A stretch of DNA of 64,000 bases from Streptomyces seoulensis (GTDB lineage Bacteria > Actinomycetota > Actinomycetes > Streptomycetales > Streptomycetaceae), in NCBI RefSeq assembly GCF_004328625.1, contig NZ_CP032230.1, positions 22,883-86,882 of the forward strand, given 5' to 3'. Every line of letters starts with the position of its first letter. The stretch's first letter is position 1. The notes beneath the pieces were generated by a model. It did not search any database. It saw nothing but the letters and a program-made list of their open reading frames with translations, and was not told the origin of the DNA. A program made the position numbers and the translations under genes. Positions 25,298-33,884 of this stretch are shown piece after piece.

Positions 25298-25720
25298 ATG
25301 ACCACGCCCCCGCCCCAGGCCATCATCCACCGCATAGAACTTCCCATCGACGACCGCCCCCACGGCATCGACCTCACCGGCGAGATCCTCCACACCGCCA
25401 TCCGCCGCCCCAACGTCGTGGACGTCTGGTACCAGGCCCGCCCAGCCGGCATGGACCCGATGCGGCGCAGCTTCCAAGTCGTCGGCACCGGCCAGCCCAT
25501 CCCCACCCACCTCGGCTTCTACATCCATGCCGGCTACAAGGGCACCGCGATCACTCCCGACGGGCAACTGGTGTGGCACGTCCTCGAGAACTGGTGCCCG
25601 CACCCGAACATCGTCGAGACCACCGAACTGCGGGACAAGCCCGGCTATGGCACTGGCATCTGCGAGTGCTGCCCTGTCGTCCTCCGTGGTGATGGCAACG
25701 GCGGCTGGCTGCCGATCTGA
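25298..25720 (+). CDS. Unknown protein, leaderless start
   Basis: 140 residues from ATG 25298, with no ribosome site but with the -10 ending 6 bases upstream, as expected for leaderless mRNA. The sequence is beta-rich with VVGTGQPIPTHLGFYIHAG. A CECCP motif lies near the C-terminus. It resembles small phage/Streptomyces proteins of unknown function. The promoter of the next gene begins at its stop codon. Confidence 0.65.
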   Translation: MTTPPPQAIIHRIELPIDDRPHGIDLTGEILHTAIRRPNVVDVWYQARPAGMDPMRRSFQVVGTGQPIPTHLGFYIHAGYKGTAITPDGQLVWHVLENWCPHPNIVETTELRDKPGYGTGICECCPVVLRGDGNGGWLPI

Positions 25721-25755
25721 GCAGAGGGAACACGGCGGCGTTTCGTGCCCACACT
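25719..25755 (+). promoter_or_regulatory. GGAACA-type promoter element, copy b
   Basis: GAGCAGAGGGAACA (25719-25732), 17 bases, CACACT (25750-25755), 7 bases to ATG 25763. Overlaps the stop codon of the gene before it. Confidence 0.55.
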
Positions 25756-25762
25756 GAAGGGC

Positions 25763-26527
25763 ATGCCTCAGCCCAAACCCGCACGAATACGCCGCACCCT
25801 CACCGCCCTCACGGCAGCCGACCTCACCGCGGCCGCGCTGCTCCTCGCCTCCGCCACCGACACCCGCGCCGCCACCACCACACCCGTCTACAAGGGCACC
25901 GGCTGGAAAGCGGAGACCGGCAGCGGCATCTTCAGCCTCTCGCCCGACCCATACACGATCGTCTTCGCCGACACCACAGCCCGGACCAAGCTCACCAGCT
26001 ACCTGACAGCGCCGGCCGCGCAGGTCACCGGCAGCGTCGGTGTCCCCGTCACCGTGTCGACCAGCCTCGACACCACACCCACCAGCGCCTGTCCGGCCCG
26101 GCACCGCATCGTCGTCCACTACCTGTACCGGCCCATGAACGTGAGCGGCATGAGCCAGGCCCTGCCCTGCCACAACACCGGTGACGGCTCCGCGTGGGGC
26201 GGCCACATCCTGATGGACTCGGAGTACTGGACGTCCAGCACGTGGTTCTCCACGAACGTCACCACGAACGAAGCCCGCCGCAAGGACGCCGTCACCCACG
26301 AACTCGGGCACATCCTCGGCTTGGACCACCCCAACACCGACCTGGACAAGGACGGAGTGGTGGAGAACGGCGAGTGCGTGAAGTCCACGGCCGGCCGCAA
26401 GCCGATCCTGTGCTCACCGAACCGTGGAGTCCCGGCCGCCACGGACGGCGGCAGGTTCACCACGGAGTACGACCTACCCGGCCTGCGGCAGATGCTCGCC
26501 AACTACTACCTACGGCAGACCACGTAA
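25763..26527 (+). CDS. Secreted zinc metalloprotease (metzincin-type)
   Basis: 254 residues, leaderless start at ATG 25763. An N-terminal signal peptide is visible: basic RIRR, a hydrophobic core over residues 12-32, and DTRAATT as cleavage region near residue 37. The zinc site HELGHILGLDH (179-189) matches HExxHxxGxxH of metzincins such as snapalysin-like or matrixin-type enzymes. A downstream NxDLDKD may bind calcium. Exported to the medium or wall, it could digest proteins for the host. It sits beside the PKS gene in a cargo-like region. A terminator hairpin follows at 26688. Confidence 0.82.
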   Translation: MPQPKPARIRRTLTALTAADLTAAALLLASATDTRAATTTPVYKGTGWKAETGSGIFSLSPDPYTIVFADTTARTKLTSYLTAPAAQVTGSVGVPVTVSTSLDTTPTSACPARHRIVVHYLYRPMNVSGMSQALPCHNTGDGSAWGGHILMDSEYWTSSTWFSTNVTTNEARRKDAVTHELGHILGLDHPNTDLDKDGVVENGECVKSTAGRKPILCSPNRGVPAATDGGRFTTEYDLPGLRQMLANYYLRQTT

Positions 26528-26687
26528 CCCAAGGAGCGTTGTCAGACCGGCATGCCACACTGGATACGCGCGCTGATCCCGGCCTCCTTGCCGGAGGTAG
26601 GCGTGAGATCAACCCGGTGGGGGTGGCCCCGGCCACCCACCGATCGGCACCGGGCCTTCGCTGGCCTAGCTAGCCAGTGTTCGCCTT

Positions 26688-26725
26688 CCGCCCTGCCACG
26701 CACGTCCCCCGTCGTGGCAGGGCGG
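26688..26725. terminator. Hairpin between convergent genes
   Basis: CCGCCCTGCCACG (26688-26700) and CGTGGCAGGGCGG (26713-26725), perfect 13 bp, between the plus-strand protease and the minus-strand DUF6233 gene. Probably works both ways. Confidence 0.8.
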
Positions 26726-26744
26726 ACGTACGTTCCGGCCCGGT

Positions 26745-27089
26745 CTACTGCTCCAGCATCCCCAGCTCGGTGTCCGGACGGCACACCGTGCACGCCGACA
26801 CCCCCGCCGCCAACGCCTGCCGGGCCACGTCGGCGTCGATGCCCTTCGACCGCTGCCCGGCCATCCGGCAGTCCCCCACATGCACCCCGACCGGCGGCCG
26901 GTCACGATTCAGCCCGTAGTCCAGCAGCCACGCCGGCCGCTCTGCCTCCCGTACGGCTGCGGCGCGGGCCTGCTCGGCTTCTCGCTGGCGGGCCTGGGTG
27001 AGCTTGGCGTCGATCCGGGTGACCCACATGGCGTGCCAGGTCCGCAGGGTTTCGAGGCGGGGCACATCCTCCGGCAGGTCGTCGAACAC
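26745..27089 (-). CDS. DUF6233 family protein
   Basis: 114 residues beginning FDDLPEDVPRLETLRTWHAM, the typical opening of the Streptomyces DUF6233 family. The end has VHVGDCRMAG and ACTVCRPDTELG, also family-typical. Start GTG 27089 has no ribosome site; TACAAT (27102-27097) ends 7 bases before it, so the mRNA is probably leaderless. Function of the family is unknown; it is widespread in Streptomyces chromosomes and plasmids. Confidence 0.8.
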   Translation of the reverse strand: MFDDLPEDVPRLETLRTWHAMWVTRIDAKLTQARQREAEQARAAAVREAERPAWLLDYGLNRDRPPVGVHVGDCRMAGQRSKGIDADVARQALAAGVSACTVCRPDTELGMLEQ

Positions 27090-27167
27090 ATGACCGATTG
27101 TATGGGTGTGAAAAAAGAGCCCGCCACCTGGGACGAACGCCAGGACGGCAGGCTCTCGAGAGCACGC

Positions 27168-27800
27168 TCAGTACGACGGGAGGACTACGGTTGCGCGCCG
27201 GGCCAGGGCGGCAGCTTCCCGCCGGGCGGGCGGGCCGTCGTTCACCCGCAGCACCTCCACCAGCCGGTCGGTAGGCACGACGGGCACCTCCCGCACCGTG
27301 AACCCGGACCCGGCCACCGGAGCGTTGTGCACGGCGATGACCGGCTGCACCGGCACCCCAAGAGCACGGGCGATCAGATCCGTCTCGTACAGGACGCTCC
27401 GCAGGTCCCTGCTGCGGTTCGCCGGCTTGTGACCGGCCTCCCCATGCCACAGCGTGCCGCCCGCAGCGTGGACGAGGTACCGGCTGGACCACAGCTTCGA
27501 GTCGACCAGGAACACACGGGCACCGGGGCTGACGAGGACGTGGTCGGCGTTGGCGCTGCGGGCGCCGGGTATCGCCCGGTCGTGCAGCACTTTCCACCCC
27601 ACGGCCTCCAGCGGCTGGAGCAGGGCGGCGGTGCGCCGCTCCCCCTCGGCCCCGGCGTTACAGGCGGCAGCGTGGGCGTCCGCGCGCCGTGCGGCGGGGC
27701 TGAGCCCCAGGGCGGCGAGGAAACGCCTCCACACGCCTCTGCGGGCGGCCTGGCGCTGCTCCTCACCCCACCGGGACACTGACCCACCAGCCGCACTCAC
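27168..27800 (-). CDS. NERD domain (nuclease-related) protein
   Basis: 210 residues from GTG 27800, overlapping the upstream stop (GTGA). Residues 45-150 match the nuclease-related domain: GAEGERRTAALL, then NADHVLVSPGARVFLVDSKLW with the catalytic-type D...D-x-K spacing. NERD proteins are restriction-endonuclease-like and often sit in plasmids or DNA-processing clusters. Two small membrane proteins are encoded just upstream in the same unit. Role in defence or DNA processing is inferred. Confidence 0.78.
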   Translation of the reverse strand: MSAAGGSVSRWGEEQRQAARRGVWRRFLAALGLSPAARRADAHAAACNAGAEGERRTAALLQPLEAVGWKVLHDRAIPGARSANADHVLVSPGARVFLVDSKLWSSRYLVHAAGGTLWHGEAGHKPANRSRDLRSVLYETDLIARALGVPVQPVIAVHNAPVAGSGFTVREVPVVPTDRLVEVLRVNDGPPARREAAALARRATVVLPSY

Positions 27801-28099
27801 GCGGCACTCGGAGCGGTACGGCGGACGCCCTGGAAGCGGCGTGCCCAGGTCCGGAGCCGCCGCTTCGTGTCATCGCCTCCCCCGCCCTTCCACCACAGCC
27901 AGCCGCTCACCGCAGCGAAGCCAGCCGACATGGATGCGGACACTGGACTCCCGTCCACGACACCGCCTAGCGCGATGACACTGTTAGCCAGGCACATCAG
28001 GCCGTTGATCTTGTGCAAGGGAAGGCGTCGGGTAAACAGCGAGGCCAGGCCGCATACGACGACAGCTATACCGATTCCCCAGAGGACGAACGACAGCAT
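27797..28099 (-). CDS. Small membrane protein
   Basis: 100 residues with a first transmembrane segment at about 3-22 and a second less hydrophobic stretch at 33-68, ending in a basic tail TKRRLRTWARRF. Coupled to both neighbours (TGATG upstream, GTGA downstream). No family recognised. Confidence 0.65.
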   Translation of the reverse strand: MLSFVLWGIGIAVVVCGLASLFTRRLPLHKINGLMCLANSVIALGGVVDGSPVSASMSAGFAAVSGWLWWKGGGGDDTKRRLRTWARRFQGVRRTAPSAA

Positions 28100-28335
28100 C
28101 AGAGTGCCTTCCTTGTCTTAACGGTTCGGGCGTGGGCGCGGCGGCGCCGGTGGTAGCGGACAGCCCGCCATCCCGCCTCCACAGCCATGGCGAGAGCGAC
28201 GGCGACGATCGTGCAGACGATGACCGCACCCGGCGACAACACACGGGCGCCGATCAGAGTCAGCCATCCCCAGGCAGTACCCACGGCTATGACGCCGACG
28301 AGGACGCTCTGGGCGAGGAGCGGGGGTATTCGCAC
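28099..28335 (-). CDS. Small membrane protein with basic tail
   Basis: 78 residues from GTG 28335 with a strong AGGAGG five bases away. Two transmembrane segments (about 7-27 and 33-53) are followed by RAVRYHRRRRAHARTVKTRK. Topology suggests a two-helix hairpin with the basic tail inside. Function unknown. Confidence 0.65.
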   Translation of the reverse strand: MRIPPLLAQSVLVGVIAVGTAWGWLTLIGARVLSPGAVIVCTIVAVALAMAVEAGWRAVRYHRRRRAHARTVKTRKAL

Positions 28336-28360
28336 GGGCCCTCCTGGGCGTTGTTCGGTG

Positions 28361-29017
28361 TCAGGACGCCCGGCTTTGCGGGGCTGGGCTGTCGGGAACG
28401 CTGGAGAGCGCGGCAAGGACCTGCTGGCCCGCGGCCCGCTTCGCAGGAATGTGCAGCCACCGTTTCGCCAGCTCCGTCACCCGACGCACCCCACCCGCAT
28501 CCACCGGCACGGTCCCGGCCTGCAAGGCGCGCTGCTTCCACCGCTGCCTAGACGTGCGGAGGTTGGTGCACTGTCGGCGTTCCTCGTCCAGCAGCGCTTC
28601 CGTCTCCAAGTGAGCGGCGATCAGCCCGCGGAGTCCTTCCCGCAGCCGGTCGCCCTCGCTGTAGTCGAGGCCGCCTTTGCGTTCGGCCCGGCCGATCAGG
28701 TTGAACATCTGCTCCAGCGTGGGCTGCCCGCCGGCCGGGCTGCTGGGTTCGCGGTAGGTGGTGACGGTGACGATCCCGGCCTGGCTGGCGACACCGACGG
28801 CTTGGGCGCGGTCGTTGACGTGGAGCCGTTTGAAGACTTCGGCCATCTGGGTTTTGACGGTGTTTTCACTGGTGTTGAGGTGGTGGGCGATGAGCCGGTT
28901 GGAGTGGCCGTTGGCGGCGAGTTGGAGGACTTGGAGTTGTCGGGGTGTGAGTGTGTCGGGGTGTGGGCGGGGCCCGTCACTGGACTGCGACGGGCCCACC
29001 TGAACGGGTGCGGTCAC
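28361..29017 (-). CDS. LuxR-type HTH regulator
   Basis: 218 residues from GTG 29017 (GTGA overlap). Residues 20-85 form a LuxR/FixJ helix-turn-helix: LTPRQLQVLQLAANGHSNRL, then SENTVKTQMAEVFKRLHV. The C-terminal 120 residues are helical, probably coiled coil, ending in a basic WLHIPAKR segment. The DNA-binding domain is N-terminal, the reverse of most LuxR proteins. Target unknown. Confidence 0.75.
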   Translation of the reverse strand: MTAPVQVGPSQSSDGPRPHPDTLTPRQLQVLQLAANGHSNRLIAHHLNTSENTVKTQMAEVFKRLHVNDRAQAVGVASQAGIVTVTTYREPSSPAGGQPTLEQMFNLIGRAERKGGLDYSEGDRLREGLRGLIAAHLETEALLDEERRQCTNLRTSRQRWKQRALQAGTVPVDAGGVRRVTELAKRWLHIPAKRAAGQQVLAALSSVPDSPAPQSRAS

Positions 29018-29415
29018 TCGCTACTCCCCTCGTTGGCGAGGGCGAGCAGGACTGCGGCGTGGCAGGGCAGTGACTCGGCGCACCAGCACATGAGGTCCCG
29101 ACCCGCGAGCTGCTTAGGGACCGCCACCCACAGTTGCGGGCGGTGGTTGACGTAGATCTCGAACAACTCGACCGCCAGGGTGTGGGCGTCACGCTGGTCG
29201 TTGGCGAGAATGAAGTCCCGCAGTCCCTTAGGTCGCTGCTGCTGCGTGTGGCCTGCCCAGTTCACGGCCCACCCGGTGCCGGTGTCCGTCTTGATGACGA
29301 CCCAGGGGTTACCCCACTGACTGCCACGTCCGACGTAGACCGGCTTGCGGCCCTGAGCGTCGAGGGGCGCCGTCCACCCGGCCGTACGGCGGCGCTGGAT
29401 ACGGGTCGGGCTCAT
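29014..29415 (-). CDS. DUF4326 family protein
   Basis: 133 residues from ATG 29415 (ATGA overlap). RIQRRRTAGW, VYVGRGSQWGNPWVV and LMCWCAESLPCHAAVLLALAN are the three conserved blocks of DUF4326. The family is common in phages and actinobacteria; the conserved Cys/His in CWCxxxxPCH suggest an active or metal site, but no reaction is established. Confidence 0.75.
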   Translation of the reverse strand: MSPTRIQRRRTAGWTAPLDAQGRKPVYVGRGSQWGNPWVVIKTDTGTGWAVNWAGHTQQQRPKGLRDFILANDQRDAHTLAVELFEIYVNHRPQLWVAVPKQLAGRDLMCWCAESLPCHAAVLLALANEGSSE

Positions 29416-29870
29416 GCGGTGGTCTCCTTGCGGCTGCGGCGGGTGAACGGGAGCCGGGCACCAGGACGACCCAGCGGGCGCCGCACAGACACCGGCCGTA
29501 GCACGGCCTGTACGGGCCCGTGAGCCGTCGGGGCCGGGTCGGGGTGCCACACCTCCACCCACACCCCGTCCAGCCGCCACACCGCCGCCGTACGCCCCGG
29601 CACCGTGAAGTCCAGGACGGGCAGCAGATCCTCCCCGCACGGGTTCGCACGGATCGTCAGGAACGAAGCCTGCCGGGCCGCGAACGCGGTCAACGCGGCT
29701 GCCGGGTCGGGGCCGGAGAGTTGGGCGGACACGTGGAGCAGTCCGTCCTGGGCGCGGGTGATGGTCCAGCCGGTGAGGGTTTCGGGTCGCTGGCTCTGGC
29801 TGTCCCGCCAGGCTTTGATGGTGGCGTGCTTGGCGGCGAGGGCGTCGGGATGCAGGGTGAGGGCGGTCAC
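29412..29870 (-). CDS. Unknown protein
   Basis: 152 residues from GTG 29870, overlapping both neighbours. Alpha/beta with WRLDGVWVEVWHPDP near residue 100 and a basic C-terminal tail. No family recognised. Confidence 0.6.
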   Translation of the reverse strand: MTALTLHPDALAAKHATIKAWRDSQSQRPETLTGWTITRAQDGLLHVSAQLSGPDPAAALTAFAARQASFLTIRANPCGEDLLPVLDFTVPGRTAAVWRLDGVWVEVWHPDPAPTAHGPVQAVLRPVSVRRPLGRPGARLPFTRRSRKETTA

Positions 29871-30322
29871 AGGGCGCCACCCTCGGAAGCGACGGACGTC
29901 GGAACGAGGGCACGGCGGCGCATGTCGGCGGCGACGTCGCAGTGGCAGTTCATCCAGACGGTGTCGCGGCTCCCGTGCTCGGGGCAGTGCGCGACAAGTT
30001 CGTCAGCCTCGGTGGTGAGGGAGTTCGTTCGAGTAGCGGCCAGCTCGGCACGGAGGCGACGGGCTTCGGTGACAAGGATCTTCGCCACCTCGGGGCGCAT
30101 CGCGGCGATGTACTCGGCGTCAGCCATTCGCCAGGGCGCATCCGCGACGGTCTGGCGGGTGGTGCAGCCGTCTTCGTCGATGTACTCGGTTTTCACCCAG
30201 TAGACGGGGCGAGGATCGTGCTCGTTGGGCGGGAGTTCGACGGCTGTCCAGGTGCCGGGGGTGGCGGCGTCCGCGCGGGCTTCGATGCCGTCGAGCTGCT
30301 GGTCGGTGAGCGGGCTGGTCAC
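29867..30322 (-). CDS. Phage-type protein of unknown function
   Basis: 151 residues from GTG 30322 with AGGAG. The opening LTDQQLDGIEARADAATPG followed by a beta region and DAEYIAAMRPEVAKIL is a common pattern in actinophage genes, usually annotated as hypothetical. The tail has a CPEHG...CHCD zinc-like site. Function unknown. Confidence 0.66.
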   Translation of the reverse strand: MTSPLTDQQLDGIEARADAATPGTWTAVELPPNEHDPRPVYWVKTEYIDEDGCTTRQTVADAPWRMADAEYIAAMRPEVAKILVTEARRLRAELAATRTNSLTTEADELVAHCPEHGSRDTVWMNCHCDVAADMRRRALVPTSVASEGGAL

Positions 30323-30413
30323 AGGTCTCCTCGGGGTGTGGGTGGGGCCGTGCAGCGGTGGGGGTGTGCTGCACGGCCCCGAGGAAGCCCCCGTGGGGGA
30401 AGGGGCGGCGGGT

Positions 30414-30530
30414 CTACTGGCCGTAGTGGTCGGACGGGTCGTCTGCGGGGAGGGTGTGGTGGATGCAGTCGGGGCCGTGGATGCCTGCCGCCCGCTCTTC
30501 GGGGGTGGCGTCGCAGTCGCAGGTGAGCAT
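30414..30530 (-). CDS. 38-residue Cys/His peptide under palindrome promoter
   Basis: ATG 30530 lies 42 bases after the -10 of palindrome promoter copy 3, with GGGGAC upstream. The peptide has CDCD, then C and two His (DCIHH), likely a small metal-binding peptide. It is the first gene of the minus-strand unit running to 27.2 kb. Confidence 0.6.
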   Translation of the reverse strand: MLTCDCDATPEERAAGIHGPDCIHHTLPADDPSDHYGQ

Positions 30531-30571
30531 GGGTGTCCCCGGTGGGTTGGTGGGGGTGTGCCTGAGGTTCC

Positions 30572-30606
30572 ACCATACCGGTTTAGGCATGGGGTCACAA
30601 TGCTTG
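30572..30606 (-). promoter_or_regulatory. Palindrome-containing promoter, copy 3
   Basis: On the minus strand CAAGCATTG (30606-30598), 5 bases, CCATGCCTA (30592-30584), with TTGTGA (30600-30595), 17 bases, TATGGT (30577-30572). Confidence 0.7.
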
Positions 30607-30676
30607 AGACGGATTGGGTGCAGACACACAAGAGGGGCCCGACCACACGGCCAGACCCCTCACACAACACCGCAGG

Positions 30677-31213
30677 CTAGAAAGGCGGACTATCCCAACT
30701 ACCGTCCTGCTGACCCCCAGCCGGCGCCGACGACGCCCACGGGTCCTCCGACTGCCCACCACCCTGCTGCCGGCCACCAGACGACCAGCCGCCACCACCC
30801 TGACCCTGGCCCTGGCCGCCGCCCTGACCACCACGGGAGCCACCCGACGCCTTCGTCACCTTCGCCGTCGCGCTGCGAAGGCTGGGACCGACTTCCTCGC
30901 AATCCACCTCGTAGACCGTGCGTCGGACTCCCTGATTGTCGTCGTACGACCGCTGCTTCAGACGGCCCTGCACGATCACCCGCATGCCCTTCTGCAAGGT
31001 CTCCGCACAATTTTCTGCCGCCTGACGCCACACCGAGCAGGTCAGGAACAGGCTGCCGTCCTTGTCGTCTTCCCAGGTGTTCGTGTCCCGGTTGAACTTC
31101 CGCGGCGTCGACGCCACCCGGAACTTCGCAACCGCCGCACCCCCCGGCGTAAAACGCAGCTCAACTTCGTCGACGAGGTTCCCGATCAGTGTGATCTCGG
31201 TGCCGTTACTCAT
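30677..31213 (-). CDS. ssb: Single-stranded DNA-binding protein
   Basis: 178 residues. The OB-fold (1-110) contains [20 protein letters not shown] and [21 protein letters not shown], as in bacterial SSB. A Gly/Gln-rich linker leads to the acidic-type tip DSPPF, which normally binds partner proteins. It coats single strands during replication and recombination. ATG 31213 overlaps the upstream stop (ATGA); the operon also encodes RusA and a WhiB-like protein. Confidence 0.93.
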   Translation of the reverse strand: MSNGTEITLIGNLVDEVELRFTPGGAAVAKFRVASTPRKFNRDTNTWEDDKDGSLFLTCSVWRQAAENCAETLQKGMRVIVQGRLKQRSYDDNQGVRRTVYEVDCEEVGPSLRSATAKVTKASGGSRGGQGGGQGQGQGGGGWSSGGRQQGGGQSEDPWASSAPAGGQQDGSWDSPPF

Positions 31214-32136
31214 GCTGCTTCCTCCATCTCGTTCTGCTTCAGGGTTCGTTCACGCGGCTGGTACACACGCCGCCACATCCGCCGGCCTTCCAGAGCGGCC
31301 GCTTTCTTCGCCCGCTCCCACCGCTTCTCCGCGGCCACTGGGGACAGGTCGAGCTTCTCTGCGATCTCGGCTGCTGTGTCGTTGGTCCACTCGAACAGGT
31401 GGAGCAGCACCTCACGCTTGGCGTCCTCGGTGAGGACCACGGACTCACCCATCAGCCAGCGGGCGGCCAGGTTGTCGCCATCCGTAGCTACCGGCTCGGG
31501 GCCCTCGGTGACTGGTACCGCCGTAGGGTCGTCGATGGTGTCGTCATCCCAGGCCAGCGGAGGAGCCCATCCGTGGCGCTCGGCCACAGTCCGGGTCTTC
31601 CACGACGTCCCAGTTCGCATCGACATGCGGTCGTACGCTGCACGGACTTGCTCATCCATACCGACCTTGATGGTGGGCCACCGGCCAGCAGCCAGCGCGC
31701 TTACGGCATCCCGTGAGATTCCGGCGGCGGATGCTATCTCGTGGTTGAAGTGCCCCAGCGCGTACAGGGCACGAACCCGGCGGACAGCACCGACCGCCGG
31801 AACGTCGCCCAGAGAGACTCGGACATCGAGCGGAACGGCCAGGACCTTCGTAGCGGTACGCGACCATGTTGTTTTCTGCTTGCCGTCCATCAGGCGGCGC
31901 ACGGTCGACGGTTCGATTCCTGCTTCGCGGGCGATCTGCAAGGAGGTGAGTCCGCGGGCGGTCAGCGCTTTGACGTGAGTCACTACGGGGTCAGCCGGGA
32001 CACTTCGCGGCTTGCCGGCGAGACGGTCCAGTTTGCGTTCGGCGTCCGCGCGGGTGGCAGCGACGGTGCACGGCCGGCACCGGCATCCGTAGGCGTACCG
32101 GTTCGCCGTGGCGTGCGGGGCGATCTGTCGACTCAT
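31210..32136 (-). CDS. Multi-HTH DNA-binding regulator
   Basis: 308 residues from ATG 32136 (ATGA). The N-terminus has a small CRCRPC motif. Two helix-turn-helix units follow: [20 protein letters not shown] (about 75) and [20 protein letters not shown] (about 140). A third helical unit resembling a sigma-like or HTH repeat lies near 255-290 ([20 protein letters not shown]). Repeated HTH proteins of this type occur next to WhiB-like genes in actinophages. Probably an early or middle transcription regulator. Confidence 0.72.
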   Translation of the reverse strand: MSRQIAPHATANRYAYGCRCRPCTVAATRADAERKLDRLAGKPRSVPADPVVTHVKALTARGLTSLQIAREAGIEPSTVRRLMDGKQKTTWSRTATKVLAVPLDVRVSLGDVPAVGAVRRVRALYALGHFNHEIASAAGISRDAVSALAAGRWPTIKVGMDEQVRAAYDRMSMRTGTSWKTRTVAERHGWAPPLAWDDDTIDDPTAVPVTEGPEPVATDGDNLAARWLMGESVVLTEDAKREVLLHLFEWTNDTAAEIAEKLDLSPVAAEKRWERAKKAAALEGRRMWRRVYQPRERTLKQNEMEEAA

Positions 32137-32798
32137 GCCGCCAGTTCCTGTCCTGCTCGTTCCGCAGCCCGCTTCCACGCCTGCCTCGCCGCCTGCACCT
32201 GCTCCGGCGACACCCCCAGGTGGAGGGCGATGTTCGTCCGGGACACACCCATGGCCGTCAGCTTCTGCACCAACTGCTGGTGGTCGTCGTGGATCTGAAC
32301 GGACATCAGGCGGCCGTCACCAGACCACGGCTGCGCCACCAGCGCGGCACGGCAGCCCAGCCACCACATCGCCACCCGGATCGTCACCGCCGACGCGGTC
32401 ACCCCTTGTCCACGGAACTCGGTGACGACCGCGGCGAGCGACCAGTCCCGCAGCTTCCACAGCAGATCCCCGAACGTCTGCGGCAGCACCAGCATCCCGG
32501 CCTGCTTCAGGTCAGGGTGCTCGCCGAGGAGGGCGTGGACACGCAGGGCCTGTCGCTGCAGGTGGGTGAGACCGCCGGCGACACCCCACGGCTGGTAGGG
32601 GCCTTCCTCCCAGCGGGTGGCGTCGGCCAGGCAGAGGGTGCGGACGGGGCAGCGAAGGCAGGCGGCCTGTACTTCGGCCTGGTCGCCGCGTTCGTCGGAG
32701 TAGATGGTGTCGATGTCGAGGTTCTGGCAGGCGGCTCGGGTGCGCCAGTCGGCAGACCGGGTGGCGGGAGTTGTGTCGTGGCGGGTCGCGGTGGTCAT
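32133..32798 (-). CDS. WhiB-like iron-sulphur regulator with C-terminal HTH
   Basis: 221 residues. The Wbl core has four cysteines: one in RAACQNLD, then CLRCPVRTLC, followed by the WGVAGGL turn in place of GVWGG. These bind a [4Fe-4S] cluster, and Wbl proteins pair with the principal sigma factor. The extra C-terminal 60 residues contain GVSRTNIALHLGVSPEQVQ, an HTH not found in typical short Wbl proteins. Phage Wbl proteins can alter host septation or control phage promoters. Coupled between RusA and the multi-HTH gene. Confidence 0.85.
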   Translation of the reverse strand: MTTATRHDTTPATRSADWRTRAACQNLDIDTIYSDERGDQAEVQAACLRCPVRTLCLADATRWEEGPYQPWGVAGGLTHLQRQALRVHALLGEHPDLKQAGMLVLPQTFGDLLWKLRDWSLAAVVTEFRGQGVTASAVTIRVAMWWLGCRAALVAQPWSGDGRLMSVQIHDDHQQLVQKLTAMGVSRTNIALHLGVSPEQVQAARQAWKRAAERAGQELAA

Positions 32799-33466
32799 CG
32801 GTGGTCTCCGGTGAGGGTGTACAGGCGGATGATCGCGCCGGGCTCGGGCAGGGCGTCGGGGTGCTCGTCGGGGTAGACCTTGCGGTTGTGGTTCTCGATG
32901 ACGCGTCCGTCGTCTTCCCAGGCTTTGGCTGTGGTGATGGCGTCGTAGGTGGAGCGTTCGAGCTTGTCGATGTCGGGGCTGACTGCGGGGTAGGTGCGGC
33001 GGCGTTTGGGGGCGCGGCCGGGCTTGGGCATGGTGAAGGTGATGTCGGCTCGTACGGGTCCGACGAGGGGCTGGGCGCCGTCGAGGGCTTCGGTGATGGC
33101 TGCGGTGACCTTGTCGCGCCAGGGCTTGACCTTGGCGGATGACTCCCGCATGAGGGGGATGGCTTTGCCGGTCTTGCGGCTGCGGCCCCAGCCGACGGGG
33201 GACTTGCTGCCCTGAGGTCCGGCGAGCCCGTACACGGTGACGGTGAGAGCTGGCTCGGGTTCCCAGTCGTAGGTGCTCTGGGGGGTGTGGTCGTAGAGGG
33301 CTGCGTGCTGGAGGGTGGCGGCGAGCTGCTGGGCTTCTTCGGTGGTCATGCGGAGGTCGCCTATGGGGGTGGCGACGCGGATGTAGGTGATGCCGAGGTT
33401 GGTGCCTTCGATCTGTTCGCCGGCGAGGTAGACGCTGAAGGATTCGTCGGGGGTCGTGGTGGTCAT
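32795..33466 (-). CDS. rusA: RusA-family Holliday junction resolvase
   Basis: 223 residues. Residues 95-215 carry the RusA pattern: a basic KRRRTYP, DIDKLERSTYDAI and EDDGRVIENHNRKVYP, with the catalytic aspartates. The N-terminal 75 residues are an extra, DUF-like beta domain. The enzyme cuts four-way junctions made during recombination or replication. Sits in the SSB operon, consistent with phage recombination. Confidence 0.85.
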   Translation of the reverse strand: MTTTTPDESFSVYLAGEQIEGTNLGITYIRVATPIGDLRMTTEEAQQLAATLQHAALYDHTPQSTYDWEPEPALTVTVYGLAGPQGSKSPVGWGRSRKTGKAIPLMRESSAKVKPWRDKVTAAITEALDGAQPLVGPVRADITFTMPKPGRAPKRRRTYPAVSPDIDKLERSTYDAITTAKAWEDDGRVIENHNRKVYPDEHPDALPEPGAIIRLYTLTGDHR

Positions 33467-33672
33467 GGTTGGGTCTCCTGGAGTGGGATGCCGTGCCGCA
33501 TGTACGTGGCTTGGCCGGGGCGGTGCCCTACGTGGAAGTGCGGGCAGAAGTCGCAGTCGTAGGGGCGCATGGCCGGTCCGCCTTCGCGGCGTATCTGGTT
33601 GGCGCGTCTCTTCGCGGCCCGGCGGGTGAGGAAGCGGGTCTTGCCGAGGCAGGCGACTTCTTCCTCGGTCAT
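33463..33672 (-). CDS. Small zinc-finger phage protein
   Basis: 69 residues from ATG 33672 (TGATG). RRAAKRRANQIRR is followed by YDCDFCPHFHVGHRPG, a CxxC...HxxxH zinc site. This small basic zinc protein type is frequent in actinophages next to RusA. Function unknown. Confidence 0.68.
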   Translation of the reverse strand: MTEEEVACLGKTRFLTRRAAKRRANQIRREGGPAMRPYDCDFCPHFHVGHRPGQATYMRHGIPLQETQP

Positions 33673-33884
33673 CACTGGGGTCCGGGTTCGGGGAGTTGAA
33701 GGCGTCGGGCGAGGTTGGTGCGGGCGTCGCGGTCTTGGGTGGGGTCGTGGATGAAGGCGACGGTGAGGGCGATGCGGCTGCGGAGGACGGCGAGGTCGTT
33801 CTCGGCGGTGGCGAGGAGTGCGGTGTGCCGCCGGCAGAGTTCGGTGGCGAGGGTGTCGACGTAGGCCGGGTCGTGGTCAGCCAT
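33672..33884 (-). CDS. Small helical protein
   Basis: 70 residues from ATG 33884, overlapping the upstream gene by 8 bases. All-helical, with one cysteine. No family recognised. Confidence 0.6.
   Translation of the reverse strand: MADHDPAYVDTLATELCRRHTALLATAENDLAVLRSRIALTVAFIHDPTQDRDARTNLARRLQLPEPGPQ

Noticed and set aside
26528..26687. Possible attachment site or RNA gene after the metalloprotease
   Set aside because: Contains only short palindromes such as CTGGCCTAGCTAGCCAG; no tRNA-like fold and no direct repeat partner was found.
31900..31925. GGTTCGATTCC, identical to a tRNA T-loop
   Set aside because: It lies in the coding frame of the multi-HTH gene and no acceptor or anticodon stems can be formed around it.
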